The translations under genes and the position numbers were made by a program. A DNA stretch of 64,000 nucleotides from positions 62,001 to 126,000 of the forward strand of contig NZ_KN050788.1 in assembly GCF_000745965.1 (NCBI RefSeq), in the 5' to 3' direction. Below, one piece after another: positions 34,233 through 44,300 of this stretch (positions within the stretch are counted from its first letter, which is position 1; every line of letters begins with the position of its first letter). Origin of the DNA: Edaphobacter aggregans DSM 19364 (GTDB taxonomy: Bacteria > Acidobacteriota > Terriglobia > Terriglobales > Acidobacteriaceae). Below the pieces are notes generated by a model. It was not told the origin of the DNA, did no database searches, and worked only from the letters and a program-made list of their open reading frames with translations.

Positions 34233-35293
34233 CGTTCGCTGCCCGCCCCCTCCCGCGGATCCAGCACTACCTTCATCACATTCGGCTCGCGACCATACAG
34301 CCGCTCAAACCATCGCGGCCCGTCCGTCAACGGAGCCACTGCCGTAATCAGCGGCGCAACCTTGATCGTTCCCTCCGCAATCAGCCGTATCGCCTCCGGA
34401 TACTCCCCGGCCGACGCGCACGACCCCTGCAGCCGTATCTGCCGCGTCACTACCTTTTGCAGCGGCAGCGTCACCGTCGGAGCAATATTGCCCACCAGCA
34501 CCACCGTTCCGCCCTTCCGCACGCACTCGATCGCGGATCCTACCGTCTCATCACGCCCCACCGCCTCAAACACCACATCCACGCCGCGTCCCCCGGTCAG
34601 CCGCATCACCTCGCTCACCAGCGCCTCGCCAGAGGCCTCGATCGCCTCATCCGCGCCTACATCCGCCGCAAGCTTCAGCCGAGTTGCGTCGATATCAGCC
34701 GAGATCACTCGCGCGCTGTCCGCCGCCCGCGCCGCCTGCAGTACCAGCAGCCCGATCATCCCCGCTCCAATCACCATCACCGTCTCGCCGCCGCGCATCT
34801 CCGCCAGGCGCACGGCATGCAGCGCCACCGACACCGCCTCCAGCATCGCCGCCTCCGAGAAGCCTAGCGCGTCCGGCAGCGCGTAAACGATCCTCGCCGG
34901 AACCGCGATGTACTCGGCAAACGCCCCAGCCCTCCGGTACTCTCCGCACGAGACGCCCATCACCTGCCGCTGCTCGCAAAGGTTCACCTCGCCTCGCATG
35001 CAGAAGCTGCACTCCCCGCAGAACACCGTCGAGTCGAACGTCACGCGATCGCCCACGGCGAACTCGTCAACACCCTCGCCAACCGCCGCGACCACCCCTG
35101 CAGCCTCATGCCCCATCACCACCGGCGGAATCCGTCGCCCCGACGAGCCGTCGTATCCATGCACATCGCTCCCGCAGATCCCGCATGCGGCCACGCGAAC
35201 CAGAACCTCGCCCGGCCCCGCCTCCGGCACAGGAAGATCCACGACCGCAAGGTGGCGGTACTCCTCAAGAAGGAGGGCCTTCATCATCTCCAC
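34229..35293 (-). CDS. Zinc-dependent MDR alcohol/sugar dehydrogenase
   Basis: First gene of a three-gene leftward operon; a 354-aa medium-chain dehydrogenase. Catalytic zinc ligands are CGICGSDVHG and GHEAAG, the structural zinc has four Cys (CGECSFCMRGEVNLC), and the Rossmann motif is VMVIGAGMIGLLVLQAA. Closest relatives are threonine/sorbitol/galactitol-type dehydrogenases. GTG 35293 follows GAGGTGA. In an L-fucose locus it could be the L-fucose dehydrogenase or the 2-keto-3-deoxy-L-fuconate dehydrogenase, with the SDR doing the other step. The sequence does not decide which. Confidence 0.93.
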   Translation of the reverse strand: MEMMKALLLEEYRHLAVVDLPVPEAGPGEVLVRVAACGICGSDVHGYDGSSGRRIPPVVMGHEAAGVVAAVGEGVDEFAVGDRVTFDSTVFCGECSFCMRGEVNLCEQRQVMGVSCGEYRRAGAFAEYIAVPARIVYALPDALGFSEAAMLEAVSVALHAVRLAEMRGGETVMVIGAGMIGLLVLQAARAADSARVISADIDATRLKLAADVGADEAIEASGEALVSEVMRLTGGRGVDVVFEAVGRDETVGSAIECVRKGGTVVLVGNIAPTVTLPLQKVVTRQIRLQGSCASAGEYPEAIRLIAEGTIKVAPLITAVAPLTDGPRWFERLYGREPNVMKVVLDPREGAGSER

Positions 35294-35450
35294 AGGGTCA
35301 CCTCGATGCTCAAGAGTACATCGCAGGTGCCGTTCTCACTCAAGAAAATAAGCGAAGAGAAATCGCACGAAATCGAGACGCAACCTCGCATGCCCTGTAT
35401 CCCTTGCTGCACCCGCAGAAGCCCACCTATCTTCAAGTATCATTCCGCTG

Positions 35451-36587
35451 ATGCGACTCCGAGCCCTCTCCCTCGCCCTGACCCTCTGCCTCTCCCCCAT
35501 GCTCCACGGCCAGTCCGGCAACCCCGCCCGCTGGACCGAAGAGGCCGCCAACGCCTGGTACGCGCGCCAGCCCTGGCTCGTCGGCGCCAACTACATCCCC
35601 TCCGACGCCATCAATCAGTTCGAGATGTTCCAGGCCGCCACTTTCAACCCTGCCATCAACGACCGTGAGCTCGCCCTCGCCGAGTCCATCGGCATGAACA
35701 CCATGCGCGTCTTCCTTCAGGACCAGCTCTACACCGAAGACCCCAAGGGTTTCCTCCAGCGCCTCGACGCCTTCCTCGCCATCGCTGCGCGTCATCACAT
35801 CCGGCCCATCCTGGTCCTCTTCGACTCCTGCTGGGAGTCCAACCCGCACCTCGGCCCCCAGCACCCGCCTATCCCCGGCGTCCACAACTCCGGCTGGGTC
35901 CAGAGCCCCGGCGCCGCCGAGCTCTCCAACCCCGCTTACGAGCCGAAGCTCAAGGACTACGTCACCGGCGTCGTCTCCCACTTCGCCAAAGACGAGCGCG
36001 TCCTCGCCTGGGACATCTGGAACGAGCCCGACAACACCAACGACAAGCGCTTCGACGAGCCCGCGAACAAACCCGAGCTCGTCGCCGCGCTGCTCCCCAA
36101 AGTCTTTGCCTGGGCCCGCTCCGCGCACCCCACCCAGCCCCTCACCAGCGGCGTCTGGCACGGCAACTGGAGCGACCCCGCCAAAGAAGCTCCCGTAACC
36201 AGGATCCAGCTCGCCGAGAGCGACGTCATCACCTTCCACAACTACGGCTGGCCCGAGGAGTTCGAGGCCCGCGTCCGCGAACTCCAGCCGCTCCACCGGC
36301 CCATCCTCTGCACCGAGTACATGGCACGTGGCAACGGCAGCACCTTCGATACCATCCTTCCCCTCGCAAAGCAGCTCAACGTCGCCGCCATCAACTGGGG
36401 CCTCGTCGCCGGCAAGACCCAGACCTGGCTCCCCTGGGACTCCTGGCAGCACCCCTACGTCCTCTCCCAGCCCACCATCTGGTTCCACGAGGTCTTCCGT
36501 CATGACGGCACTCCCTACCGTCAGCGCGAGGTCGATCTCATCCGCCGGCTCACCGGCCGCGGCACTGCTGCTTCGAAACAAAACTGA
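35451..36587 (+). CDS. Secreted clan GH-A glycoside hydrolase (GH5-like)
   Basis: A 378-aa secreted TIM-barrel hydrolase with a signal peptide (LRALSLALTLCLSPMLHGQ). The acid/base glutamate is in AWDIWNEPDN (about residue 188) and the nucleophile glutamate in RPILCTEYMAR (about residue 288), the two-Glu arrangement of clan GH-A; ANYIPSDAINQFEMFQ and SIGMNTMRVFLQD are near the N-terminus. Likely substrates are beta-linked plant glycans (xylan, mannan or glucan), and the family within GH-A is not certain. The gene stands alone on the plus strand, divergent from the dehydrogenase operon. Confidence 0.88.
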   Translation: MRLRALSLALTLCLSPMLHGQSGNPARWTEEAANAWYARQPWLVGANYIPSDAINQFEMFQAATFNPAINDRELALAESIGMNTMRVFLQDQLYTEDPKGFLQRLDAFLAIAARHHIRPILVLFDSCWESNPHLGPQHPPIPGVHNSGWVQSPGAAELSNPAYEPKLKDYVTGVVSHFAKDERVLAWDIWNEPDNTNDKRFDEPANKPELVAALLPKVFAWARSAHPTQPLTSGVWHGNWSDPAKEAPVTRIQLAESDVITFHNYGWPEEFEARVRELQPLHRPILCTEYMARGNGSTFDTILPLAKQLNVAAINWGLVAGKTQTWLPWDSWQHPYVLSQPTIWFHEVFRHDGTPYRQREVDLIRRLTGRGTAASKQN

Positions 36588-36685
36588 GGGTCAATTCACC
36601 CCAGCTACGCTACCGGTCACATCATTTCTGAATTCGTGACGAACTGCTGTTACCAAGCGGCGAGCCGTTGAATCGCGCAATCCTT

Positions 36686-36704
36686 CCGTCTCTTCCTGAG
36701 ACGG
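36686..36704. terminator. 7-bp hairpin downstream of the glycosidase
   Basis: CCGTCTC (36686-36692) and GAGACGG (36698-36704) flank a TTCCT loop about 100 bp after the stop. There is no T-tract, so termination is doubtful. Confidence 0.3.
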
Positions 36705-36847
36705 CACGGCGTTTTGCGCGGAATCGGCACGATCACTCCCGCATCTCCTCGACAGCCATTTGCTGCAACGGTCGAGGCGAATCGATGTGAACAACGACCC
36801 CTCCCCATCGCATCAACCGGGCTCCATCTTTGTCCGGAGAAACGACG

Positions 36848-38005
36848 ATGCAACTCCTAAGAATCCCCACCTCGCTGTCAATCGCACTGCTCGCGTGCGT
36901 ACTCTATCTTCCCAGCCTTCACGCGCTCTCTCCCCAGGAGAATCTCATGAAGATCACCTCCGACGCCGAACACGGCTCCCTCTCCGCCGAGATCGAGCTG
37001 GGCGCCCGTTACATGACCGGCGACGGCGTTCCGCGCGACCTCACCGCCGCCGCGCACTGGTACGAGAAGGCCGCCCAGCGCGGCGAACCGAACGCGCAAA
37101 ACCAGATCGGCTACTTCTACCAGGCCGGCATCGGAGTTCCCCAGGATCTCGGGCGCGCCATGCACTGGTACCAGCTCTCGGCCGCCAACGGAGACGCCTC
37201 CGCGCTCGTCAACATGGGCGTGCTCTACATCACCGGAACCGGCGTCAAGAAAGACGTAGCTCACGCCGCCAGCATCTTTGAGAACGCAGCACGCAAGGGA
37301 AATGGAACCGCTGCGGCTTACCTCGGAGATATCTACTACTTCGGCCTTCTCGGCCCCGCAGATATCGCCGCAGCCGAGAAGTGGTTCGAGGCCGGCGCCC
37401 GCATGCACGACCCCATCGCCGCCTATAACCTCGGTTCGCTCTACTCCGTAGACCCCGCCCACCCCCATGACACCCACAAGGCCGTCTCCCTCATGCGTCG
37501 TTCCACAGCCGACGGATACGTCCCCGCCATACACTCCCTCGCCCTGCTGTTGATCAATCATCCTCAGGAGGAGCAAACTAGCGGCGAGGCGCGCTCGCTG
37601 CTCGAAACAGCCTCAGCCGCAGGAGAGTGGAAGTCCTCCATCATCCTCGGAATTCTCGCCCGCGACGGCAGAGGCGTACCCGTCGACAAGCGAGCGGCCG
37701 ACGTCTACTTCCACGTTGCGCTCCTTCAGGGAGGCAAGCCGGCCGGGGACCTGCTCATGAAAGATCTCGCCACGCTCGATGCAATCTTCGACGCAGCCCA
37801 GCGAGAGGCAATACTCCGCGAGGCGCAGGCGTGGTATACCCAACACTCACAGTCAACGAAGTTCATCGCCAAGAACATCAGGGCACAGAAACTCTTCCCC
37901 CTGCCCCAGAGCACAGACATCATCCGCGACAATCTCGCTCCGGGCCAGACCGCACAAACCTCCGCAAAGGAGGCGCCCTGTACCATCACTCACCAACCAT
38001 CCTGA
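36848..38005 (+). CDS. Secreted Sel1-like repeat (TPR-like) protein
   Basis: A 385-aa protein with a signal peptide (LSIALLACVLYLPSLHALS) and about seven Sel1 repeats, each with the A-x-x-x-L-G-x-x-Y-x-x-G-x-G-V-x-x-D pattern; clear copies are LGARYMTGDGVPRDLTAA, IGYFYQAGIGVPQDLGRA, MGVLYITGTGVKKDVAHA and LGILARDGRGVPVDKRAA. Such proteins act as scaffolds for protein-protein contacts. ATG 36848 follows CGGAGAA; upstream in-frame codons are not coding-like. The two-component genes that follow on the same strand may be co-transcribed, suggesting an envelope sensing link. Confidence 0.9.
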   Translation: MQLLRIPTSLSIALLACVLYLPSLHALSPQENLMKITSDAEHGSLSAEIELGARYMTGDGVPRDLTAAAHWYEKAAQRGEPNAQNQIGYFYQAGIGVPQDLGRAMHWYQLSAANGDASALVNMGVLYITGTGVKKDVAHAASIFENAARKGNGTAAAYLGDIYYFGLLGPADIAAAEKWFEAGARMHDPIAAYNLGSLYSVDPAHPHDTHKAVSLMRRSTADGYVPAIHSLALLLINHPQEEQTSGEARSLLETASAAGEWKSSIILGILARDGRGVPVDKRAADVYFHVALLQGGKPAGDLLMKDLATLDAIFDAAQREAILREAQAWYTQHSQSTKFIAKNIRAQKLFPLPQSTDIIRDNLAPGQTAQTSAKEAPCTITHQPS

Positions 38006-38078
38006 GTAAGACAGAAAGACGAGGGCTAGCCAACTGACGTTCGCCAAGTGGAAGGAAGAAACCAACCAGCCCCTGTTC

Positions 38079-39182
38079 ATGCACCCGTTCCTCTTCATCA
38101 CAGGGGCTACTTCGCTCGGGCTCCTCTTCGCCCTGCAGGAGTGGATCAGCTCGCGCTTTTGGAACTACCACGTCGACCTCAGCCTTCTCATGCAGGCCTG
38201 GGGTGTCCAGTACTTCATCTGGGGCGTGCTTTGCTGGATTCTCTGGTGGACGCTACGTCCCCAGATCAACAGCGCCTCCATCAAGTCCATGCTGCTCTTC
38301 TTCTTTCCGCTCAGCCTCTTCGTCTGCGTCCTCGAAGAAGTCATCTGGGTCGTCCTCTTCCCTCGTCTTCCGATGGGGAGGCCACCCATGCCGTTTTGGC
38401 AACGCCTGTCGTTCCATGTCGACGCCGAACTCGTCGACAGCCTGGTCCTCTTCTGGTCAGCGTTCTTTCTCTTTCGCGGCGTCGGGTACTACCAGCGCTA
38501 CCGCGAAAAGGAACGCGTCGCTATTCAATTGAAATCACAGCTTATTCAGGCACAGATGCGTGCTCTTCGCATGCAGCTCAACCCCCACTTTCTCTTCAAC
38601 ACCATGAACGGCATCTCAAGCCTCATGCGAACCGATATCGCAGCGGCCGATCTCATGCTGGAACAACTCAGCCGTCTCCTCCGTATCACTTTGCATCGCG
38701 GCGACGCGCAGTTCATCCCATTGAGTGACGAGATGGAGTTCATCGAGATGTACCTGGCCATGCAGGACCGCAGGTTCGCAGGACGTGTACGGCAGGAGAT
38801 GACCGTCGATCCGCACTTACACGATGCGATCGTCCCCACCATGATCCTCCAGCCCATCGTCGAAAACGCCTACGCCCACGGTCTCTCGCGTCTTACCTCC
38901 GCCGGCGTCCTCTCCATCGAAGTCTCCTCCGCGGGCTCCATGCTTCGCCTCAGCGTCACCAACAGCGGAACCGGACTGCATCTTCCACTCAGCAACGGTA
39001 ACGGCAGCAGCAGCAAGGGCGTCGGCCTGGCTAACGTCAAAGACCGCCTGAGGATGCACTACGGTGACGACCATACATTTTCCATCTCCGAGATAGGCGA
39101 CAACCGCGTTCAGGTTGTCATGACGCTTCCCCTGCACTTTGCGGAGCGTCCAACAGAAAACACAACAGGGTACGGTGCGTGA
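38079..39182 (+). CDS. Sensor histidine kinase, LytS/YehU type
   Basis: A 367-aa kinase with about four membrane helices in the first 150 residues, a short coiled linker, the phospho-acceptor His in the family-defining LNPHFLFNTMNGISSL, and a HATPase domain (PIVENAYAHGL, then GVGLANVKDRL). The ATG at 38079 has no ribosome site. In-frame codons continue upstream as TFAKWKEETNQPLF with a CTG at 38034 that sits eight bases after GAGGG, so translation may begin there with 15 extra residues. It overlaps the response regulator start by one base, and the pair forms a cognate two-component system. Confidence 0.92.
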   Translation: MHPFLFITGATSLGLLFALQEWISSRFWNYHVDLSLLMQAWGVQYFIWGVLCWILWWTLRPQINSASIKSMLLFFFPLSLFVCVLEEVIWVVLFPRLPMGRPPMPFWQRLSFHVDAELVDSLVLFWSAFFLFRGVGYYQRYREKERVAIQLKSQLIQAQMRALRMQLNPHFLFNTMNGISSLMRTDIAAADLMLEQLSRLLRITLHRGDAQFIPLSDEMEFIEMYLAMQDRRFAGRVRQEMTVDPHLHDAIVPTMILQPIVENAYAHGLSRLTSAGVLSIEVSSAGSMLRLSVTNSGTGLHLPLSNGNGSSSKGVGLANVKDRLRMHYGDDHTFSISEIGDNRVQVVMTLPLHFAERPTENTTGYGA

Positions 39183-39934
39183 TGATTCAGGCTGTGTTAG
39201 CAGATGATGAAGTCCTTGCCCGGCAGAAGTTACGTCAGTTGCTGCGCGAAATTCCTGAGATCGAGGTCGTCGGGGAAGGAGCGACCGCTGCCGAAACCAT
39301 CGACCTGGTCCGCGCCACCAGGCCGGACCTCCTCTACCTCGACGTCCGCATGCCAGACATGGACGGCTTCGACATCGTCGGCGAGCTCTCTGCCGCCGGC
39401 ACGCCTGCCATGCCCTGCATCATCTTCACCACGGCGTACGATCGCTACGCCCTGCGTGCCTTTGAGATTCACGCCGTCGACTACCTGCTCAAGCCCTTCA
39501 CCCTCGAGCGCTTCCGCTCCGCAACGCAGCGCGCACTCGACCAGATCAAGGCCGGCAAGCAGGCCCCGCACAGCGATGTGCCGAAGAGCGCCAACGGCAC
39601 GCCCTACACCACGCGCATCGTCTTCAAGTCCAAAGGCCGCATCCTCTTCCTTCCTGTCTCCGAGATCTGCTGGATCGGCGCCGAAGAAAACTACGTCCGC
39701 ATCTGCACACAATCGGAGACCCACCTCCTCCGCGAGACCATGACGCACCTCGAAGAGAAGCTCGACCCCAACACCTTCCTTCGCGTCCACCGTTCCTCCA
39801 TCGTCAACCTCCAGTACGTCAAAGAGGTCCGCCCCGAGGTCGACGGCGAGTACGGAGTCCACCTGCTCAACGGCCAGAAGATCCCCATGAGCCGCAGCTA
39901 CCGCTCGCGCATAAAGAACTGGCTCGAGCGCTAA
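39182..39934 (+). CDS. LytR/AlgR-type response regulator (receiver plus LytTR)
   Basis: A 250-aa DNA-binding regulator. The receiver has D8-D9 region (VLADDE), phospho-acceptor Asp in LLYLDVRMPD, Thr in IIFTTAYD and Lys in LLKPFT. The C-terminal LytTR domain (about residues 145-250) includes ILFLPVSEICWIGAEENYVRI, FLRVHRSSIVNL and the closing LLNGQKIPMSRSYRSRI. ATG 39182 overlaps the kinase stop (TGATG). A GTG three bases upstream is possible. Targets are not visible; the Sel1 gene upstream is the nearest candidate. Confidence 0.95.
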   Translation: MIQAVLADDEVLARQKLRQLLREIPEIEVVGEGATAAETIDLVRATRPDLLYLDVRMPDMDGFDIVGELSAAGTPAMPCIIFTTAYDRYALRAFEIHAVDYLLKPFTLERFRSATQRALDQIKAGKQAPHSDVPKSANGTPYTTRIVFKSKGRILFLPVSEICWIGAEENYVRICTQSETHLLRETMTHLEEKLDPNTFLRVHRSSIVNLQYVKEVRPEVDGEYGVHLLNGQKIPMSRSYRSRIKNWLER

Positions 39935-39985
39935 GCACCCGAGCCAGTTGATTCCTTCCTGCTCTGTCATTCTCGACTTTACGAT

Positions 39986-40035
39986 CTGTCATCTCGACCG
40001 CGGCTCACGCCAGTGAGCCGCGCAGCGGAGAGACC
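39986..40035 (+). repeat. Dispersed intergenic repeat, type B, with a perfect 10-bp hairpin
   Basis: CATCTCGACC leads into CGCGGCTCAC (39999-40008), loop GCCA, GTGAGCCGCG (40013-40022) and then GCGGAGAGACCTC. A shorter inverted relative lies at 48140-48178. It sits between two convergent genes and may also act in termination. Confidence 0.55.
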
Positions 40036-40051
40036 TCTTCTCTATCGACGC

Positions 40052-41218
40052 CTACTTAGCCGCCGTAGTCATCGCCTTCGGCTCCAGCAAAGAGTCCACA
40101 CACCCCGCAGGCTTGTTCACAGGATTGCACCGCGCCACCAGCCCATCCGGCAGCTCCACCTTGAAGCCCGTCCACTCCGAAGGCTCCGAAGCCGGATAGT
40201 CCGTGCTGATCATCTGCGCACCTGTCGAAAGCGCAAGGTCGCGCCGAGTCGTATCGTTCGTTCGCGCCTGCTTCGTTCCCTCATCGGTGCGCGTGCGAAC
40301 CAGGTAGCCCTTCTTCACCAGAGCGTCGATCGCCTCCTTCGTGCCGTCGTTCTGCTCCACGAACGCCGTCTCCGGCCTTCCCGGATCGGAGTTCGTAAAC
40401 AGAATCCTCCCCTTCAGCGAAGGATGCCCCTCCGCATACACCGGCCCATGCTTGTGCTGATCCATCAGGAACACCACGCGCCCACGAGCCTTCGCAAGCG
40501 TCGGCCATCCTCCAGCCAGCACCGCAGCCTCCAGCGTCTCCGCCTTCCCCCGAACCTCATCCGGCGTGATGTACTCGCCCGGCTTGAACACCGACCGAAT
40601 CTCCGCATCCAGCGCATCGAACACCGCCGGCGTAAACGGCTCCGTCTTGATCATGCCCGGCCTCTCCGTGCCGTCGTCCTCCTTCGACTCCACAAGGATG
40701 AAGATCGGCAGAGCCTGCGGATGCTGCTTCGACCAATCGCGCACGACCGTCAGACAACGCACAAAGGTGTGGCATGTGCTTCGCTCATCCACGCCCTGCA
40801 CGTGCATCACCTTGAAGCCCGGCTTCTCCATCTCATGCTGGGGATCGAAGTCCGGATCAGGTGGAAGGCCCGCCTTGGTCGCGGCATCGTCGATCGGAAG
40901 GTGCGCATACCGCCCGCCCTTCGCATCGGCAAACACATCGATCTCGATCTGCCGCACGCCGCCGTTCAGCTGATCCGGCAGCGGAGCATGCTTGTAGTCC
41001 AGGCTGTACAGCGCCTTCGGATTCTTCATCTCCAGGTACTTCCGCTCGCTCGGCGCGAACCCCGAGTGATAGCTGTTGTGCGATCCGATCACCTGAATCT
41101 GATCGATCTTCACCACGCGGTCCTGCTGGGCCTGGGTCATCTGCTGCGCCACTCCCGCATAGCCGGCCATGGTCACCGCCGCGGCTGTCGCTGCCCTCAT
41201 CGCACCTCGAAACATCAT
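40052..41218 (-). CDS. Secreted Ca2+-dependent phosphoinositide-specific phospholipase C
   Basis: A 388-aa exported PLC-like phosphodiesterase of the bacterial PI-PLC-C1 type. The signal peptide is MMFRGAMRAATAAAVTMAGYAG. Catalytic features: QVIGSHNSYH with H47, the acidic metal pair in RQIEIDVFAD (E92, D94), and the second histidine H139 in KVMHVQGVD. The family hydrolyses phosphatidylinositol or related phosphodiesters to inositol phosphate and diacylglycerol. ATG 41218 follows GAGAGGAG. It lies 109 bp after the TonB receptor on the same strand, and a myo-inositol oxygenase gene lies just upstream of that receptor, so inositol lipid use is the obvious reading. Confidence 0.85.
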   Translation of the reverse strand: MMFRGAMRAATAAAVTMAGYAGVAQQMTQAQQDRVVKIDQIQVIGSHNSYHSGFAPSERKYLEMKNPKALYSLDYKHAPLPDQLNGGVRQIEIDVFADAKGGRYAHLPIDDAATKAGLPPDPDFDPQHEMEKPGFKVMHVQGVDERSTCHTFVRCLTVVRDWSKQHPQALPIFILVESKEDDGTERPGMIKTEPFTPAVFDALDAEIRSVFKPGEYITPDEVRGKAETLEAAVLAGGWPTLAKARGRVVFLMDQHKHGPVYAEGHPSLKGRILFTNSDPGRPETAFVEQNDGTKEAIDALVKKGYLVRTRTDEGTKQARTNDTTRRDLALSTGAQMISTDYPASEPSEWTGFKVELPDGLVARCNPVNKPAGCVDSLLEPKAMTTAAK

Positions 41219-41273
41219 TGCTCCTCTCACTGTTCTGCTATTGTCGTGACGAAAATTGTGGCTCGAAAGTACA

Positions 41274-41303
41274 AGGGCGCCGCTCCACTGGACACAGCGC
41301 CCT
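41274..41303 (-). terminator. Weak hairpin between receptor and phospholipase genes
   Basis: AGGGCGC (41274-41280) and GCGCCCT (41297-41303) can pair with a 16-nt loop; on the minus strand only a few T follow. It may attenuate rather than end transcription into the phospholipase gene. Confidence 0.3.
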
Positions 41304-41327
41304 CACAGTTTATGTAGTTACGCTCGC

Positions 41328-44300
41328 TTAGAAGATGATCTTCGCAGCAAGCTGCAGCTGACGAGCCGGAAACGCGGTCGTGATCTGACCGAAGCTTGAG
41401 CTTCCGGTCGTCCACGTCGTGTTCGGCCCTGCGTAGTTCACTTTGTTCAGAACGTTGAACGCCTCGGCACGGAAGTCGAAGTTCGAGCTATCGCTCCACA
41501 GCGGAAACGCCTTGTGCAATCCGAGATCGGCCTGATAGAAGGCGTTCGACCGTTCCGAGTTGCGGCTGACATTACCCCATGCATTCGTTGTAGGAGCCTG
41601 CAACGCCAGCACGTTGTAGTAGTTGTTTACCGTCGTTGCCGTCTTCACGCGAGCTGAAGAAGGATTCTTGACCTTCAGGCCAGCAACGCGATCCGGGCGA
41701 TATGTCACCAAATCGGAAACATACAAACCTGACGATGACGACAGCGAGTAGTTGAGGTTTACCGGAAGACCGCTGGTCATCGTGTTGATCAGCGTAAGCT
41801 GCCATCCGCCCACGATCGTATTCATCAGGCGTCCGGAATCGTTGCCCCAGTGACGTCCGTGTCCATACGGCAGGTCATACACAGCTGAGAACGTGTCGGC
41901 CACCGGCTGGTCGTATCCGCCCGGGCCATAGTCGCGGCTGGGGTTCGCATAATTGACACGCGAGTTGTCGCCGTTCGACGTCTCCAGGTGACCCGAAGAA
42001 ATGTCGAAGATGCGGCCCCACGTAAACGAGTTGAGCAGGTAAAGCCCGTGTGAGGCGCGCTTCTCCAGTTTGAACTGCAGCGAGTTGTAGTTTGCCGAAC
42101 CAGCACCGTAAGCGATCTCAATACCGGCGAAGTTCGAGACAGGACGCCGCGCCTGCAAGCTACCGCAGCCCGTCGCCGCAGTGCAAGGCGTCGCCTGGTT
42201 GTAGTCCGCAAGCACCTGAAGATGGGTGGACTTGTTGCCTACGTAGGAAAGGTCAGCAAGAATTCCATATGGAAGCTGCTGCTGAATGCCAACCTGGTAC
42301 TGCTGCACGTAGCCTGTCTTGAAGCTGGGCGGAATATAACGCGAAAGCACATTCAGAGGGTTGAAGTAGGCAGGCGTCGTCAGGTTGGCAGCATAACCCT
42401 GCTGCGTCTGACGGAAGCAGGCCGACTGTAACTGCGTGTCGTTCGTGCAAAGCGCGGCCGCCGTCGGATTGTTCTGCGTGATGCTCGCGTTGACCACGTT
42501 CGGACCGTTGTAGGTCAGATTGTTCTCGCCACCCGCGCGGTTCCACTGCGAATAGACGATGCCGTAGCCACCGCGTAGGACCGTCTTGTCCGTAGCGGAG
42601 TAGGCAAAGCCCAAGCGAGGACCGAAGTTGTTCAGAGGCGTGTTCACGCGCGAACGGCTGAAGACGCCGCCGGAGCGGGCCTGGATCAGCGAGCTCGTGG
42701 TGGGATCGAAGTTCGCCAGGCGGTTGTCCTTCTCATACTGCGGCGTCACAATCTCGTACCGCAGTCCGGCGTTGATCGTCAGCTTTGGCGTCAGCTTCAT
42801 GTCGTCCTGGAAGTACATGAAGTTGTAGCGCTGACGTAGATGCACGATCGCGTACGTCGTGAGCGAGTACTGCGACCGATTGCCCATCATGAAGTCAGCA
42901 AGGTTGCGCGCCTGCTGGGTCGCCTGGTCGTTGGAGGTCGGCACCAACGTGGTCGTGCTTCCAGCAACAAACGGACGAGAGAACTGTCCTAGGTAGTTGT
43001 CCTGGCCGTAGCTGGGGTTGAAGTCGTTGACCTCCGTGTTCACCGCCTGCCACTCATAACCGAACTTCATCGAGTGCTTGCTCTTGATCCACGTGAAGTT
43101 CGCCTTCGGATTGTAGATCGTTGGGTTCTGGAACTGTGGGTTTGAAGGCTGCGCGCCGAACTGCGTGAAGCCCGTTATCGATTGGGCGTTCAGCGAACGG
43201 ACCACCAGCGGATCCGTTGGCAGACCGTCCGTGATGCCATTCTCCACCAGCAGCGAGCTCTGGCCCTGTCCAATCGGGAACTTGCCGCCCAAGTTGCGAG
43301 ACCAGCCGAAGCGAAGGTCAAACAGCTTGTTGGATGAGATCGTCCACGTCATGCCGCCTGCGATGTTGCGGTTCTGAATGTTCACATTGCCGTTCGAGTT
43401 TCCGCCCGCTCGTCCAGGAATTCCCGGAGGATCGAAGAGAGACTGACGGTGCTCGCTGTAGCGTCCGAAGATGATCCAGTGCTCGTTGAACGTGTGATCG
43501 ACACGCGCGTCGCCCTTGTCATCGTTGATCGTTCCGCGAGGTGTAATCGCGTAGTTGTTGGAAATTCCGCTCTGGTTCGGCAACGGAAGCTCATTCAGAA
43601 CAGCGCCGGCAAAGGGTGTGATGGCGCTCGCCGGAATCTGACCCGTCGGATAATTCACGCCCGTGATCGGATTTCGCAGAGGGATGCCAAAGTTGCCGGC
43701 GCGCTGGTTCGCCGTCGGCAACGTCGAGCTGGTACTCGCATTGTTGAAGATGCGACGCAGACCCTCATAGTCCACGAAGAAGAACGTGTGGTCCTTCCAG
43801 ATCGGACCGCCAAACGTTCCGCCAAACTGGTTCTGGATGAACTTCGGCTTCGTCGCGCCGGGAGCCAGGAACGGCCCGATCGCGTTGAAGATCGTGTTGC
43901 GGTTGTAGTCCCACGCCCGTCCGTGGAACTGGTTCGTGCCGCGACGTACTGAAGCGTTGATCACCGCGCCCGTCGTACGTCCGTACTCGGCCGAATAGTT
44001 GTTCGTCTCAACACGGAACTCGCTTACTGCGTCCGGCGAAGGCGGAATGTTCTCGTTCGCAAAACCCTGGTTCGACGTGCCGTAGTTGTTGTTGTCCAGG
44101 CCGTCCAGCATGTAGTTGTTGAACGCCGACCGCTGGCCGTTGATGTTGAACGATCCCTCGCGGCTCGACGTTCCGTTATTCTCCAGCAGGGACTTCCTCG
44201 CGCCCGGAACCAGCAGCACCAGGTCCGCATACGAGCGGCCATTCAGCGGAAGGTCCTCCACCTGACGCGTCCCGATCACCGTCGAGTGCGAGCTCGTCTC

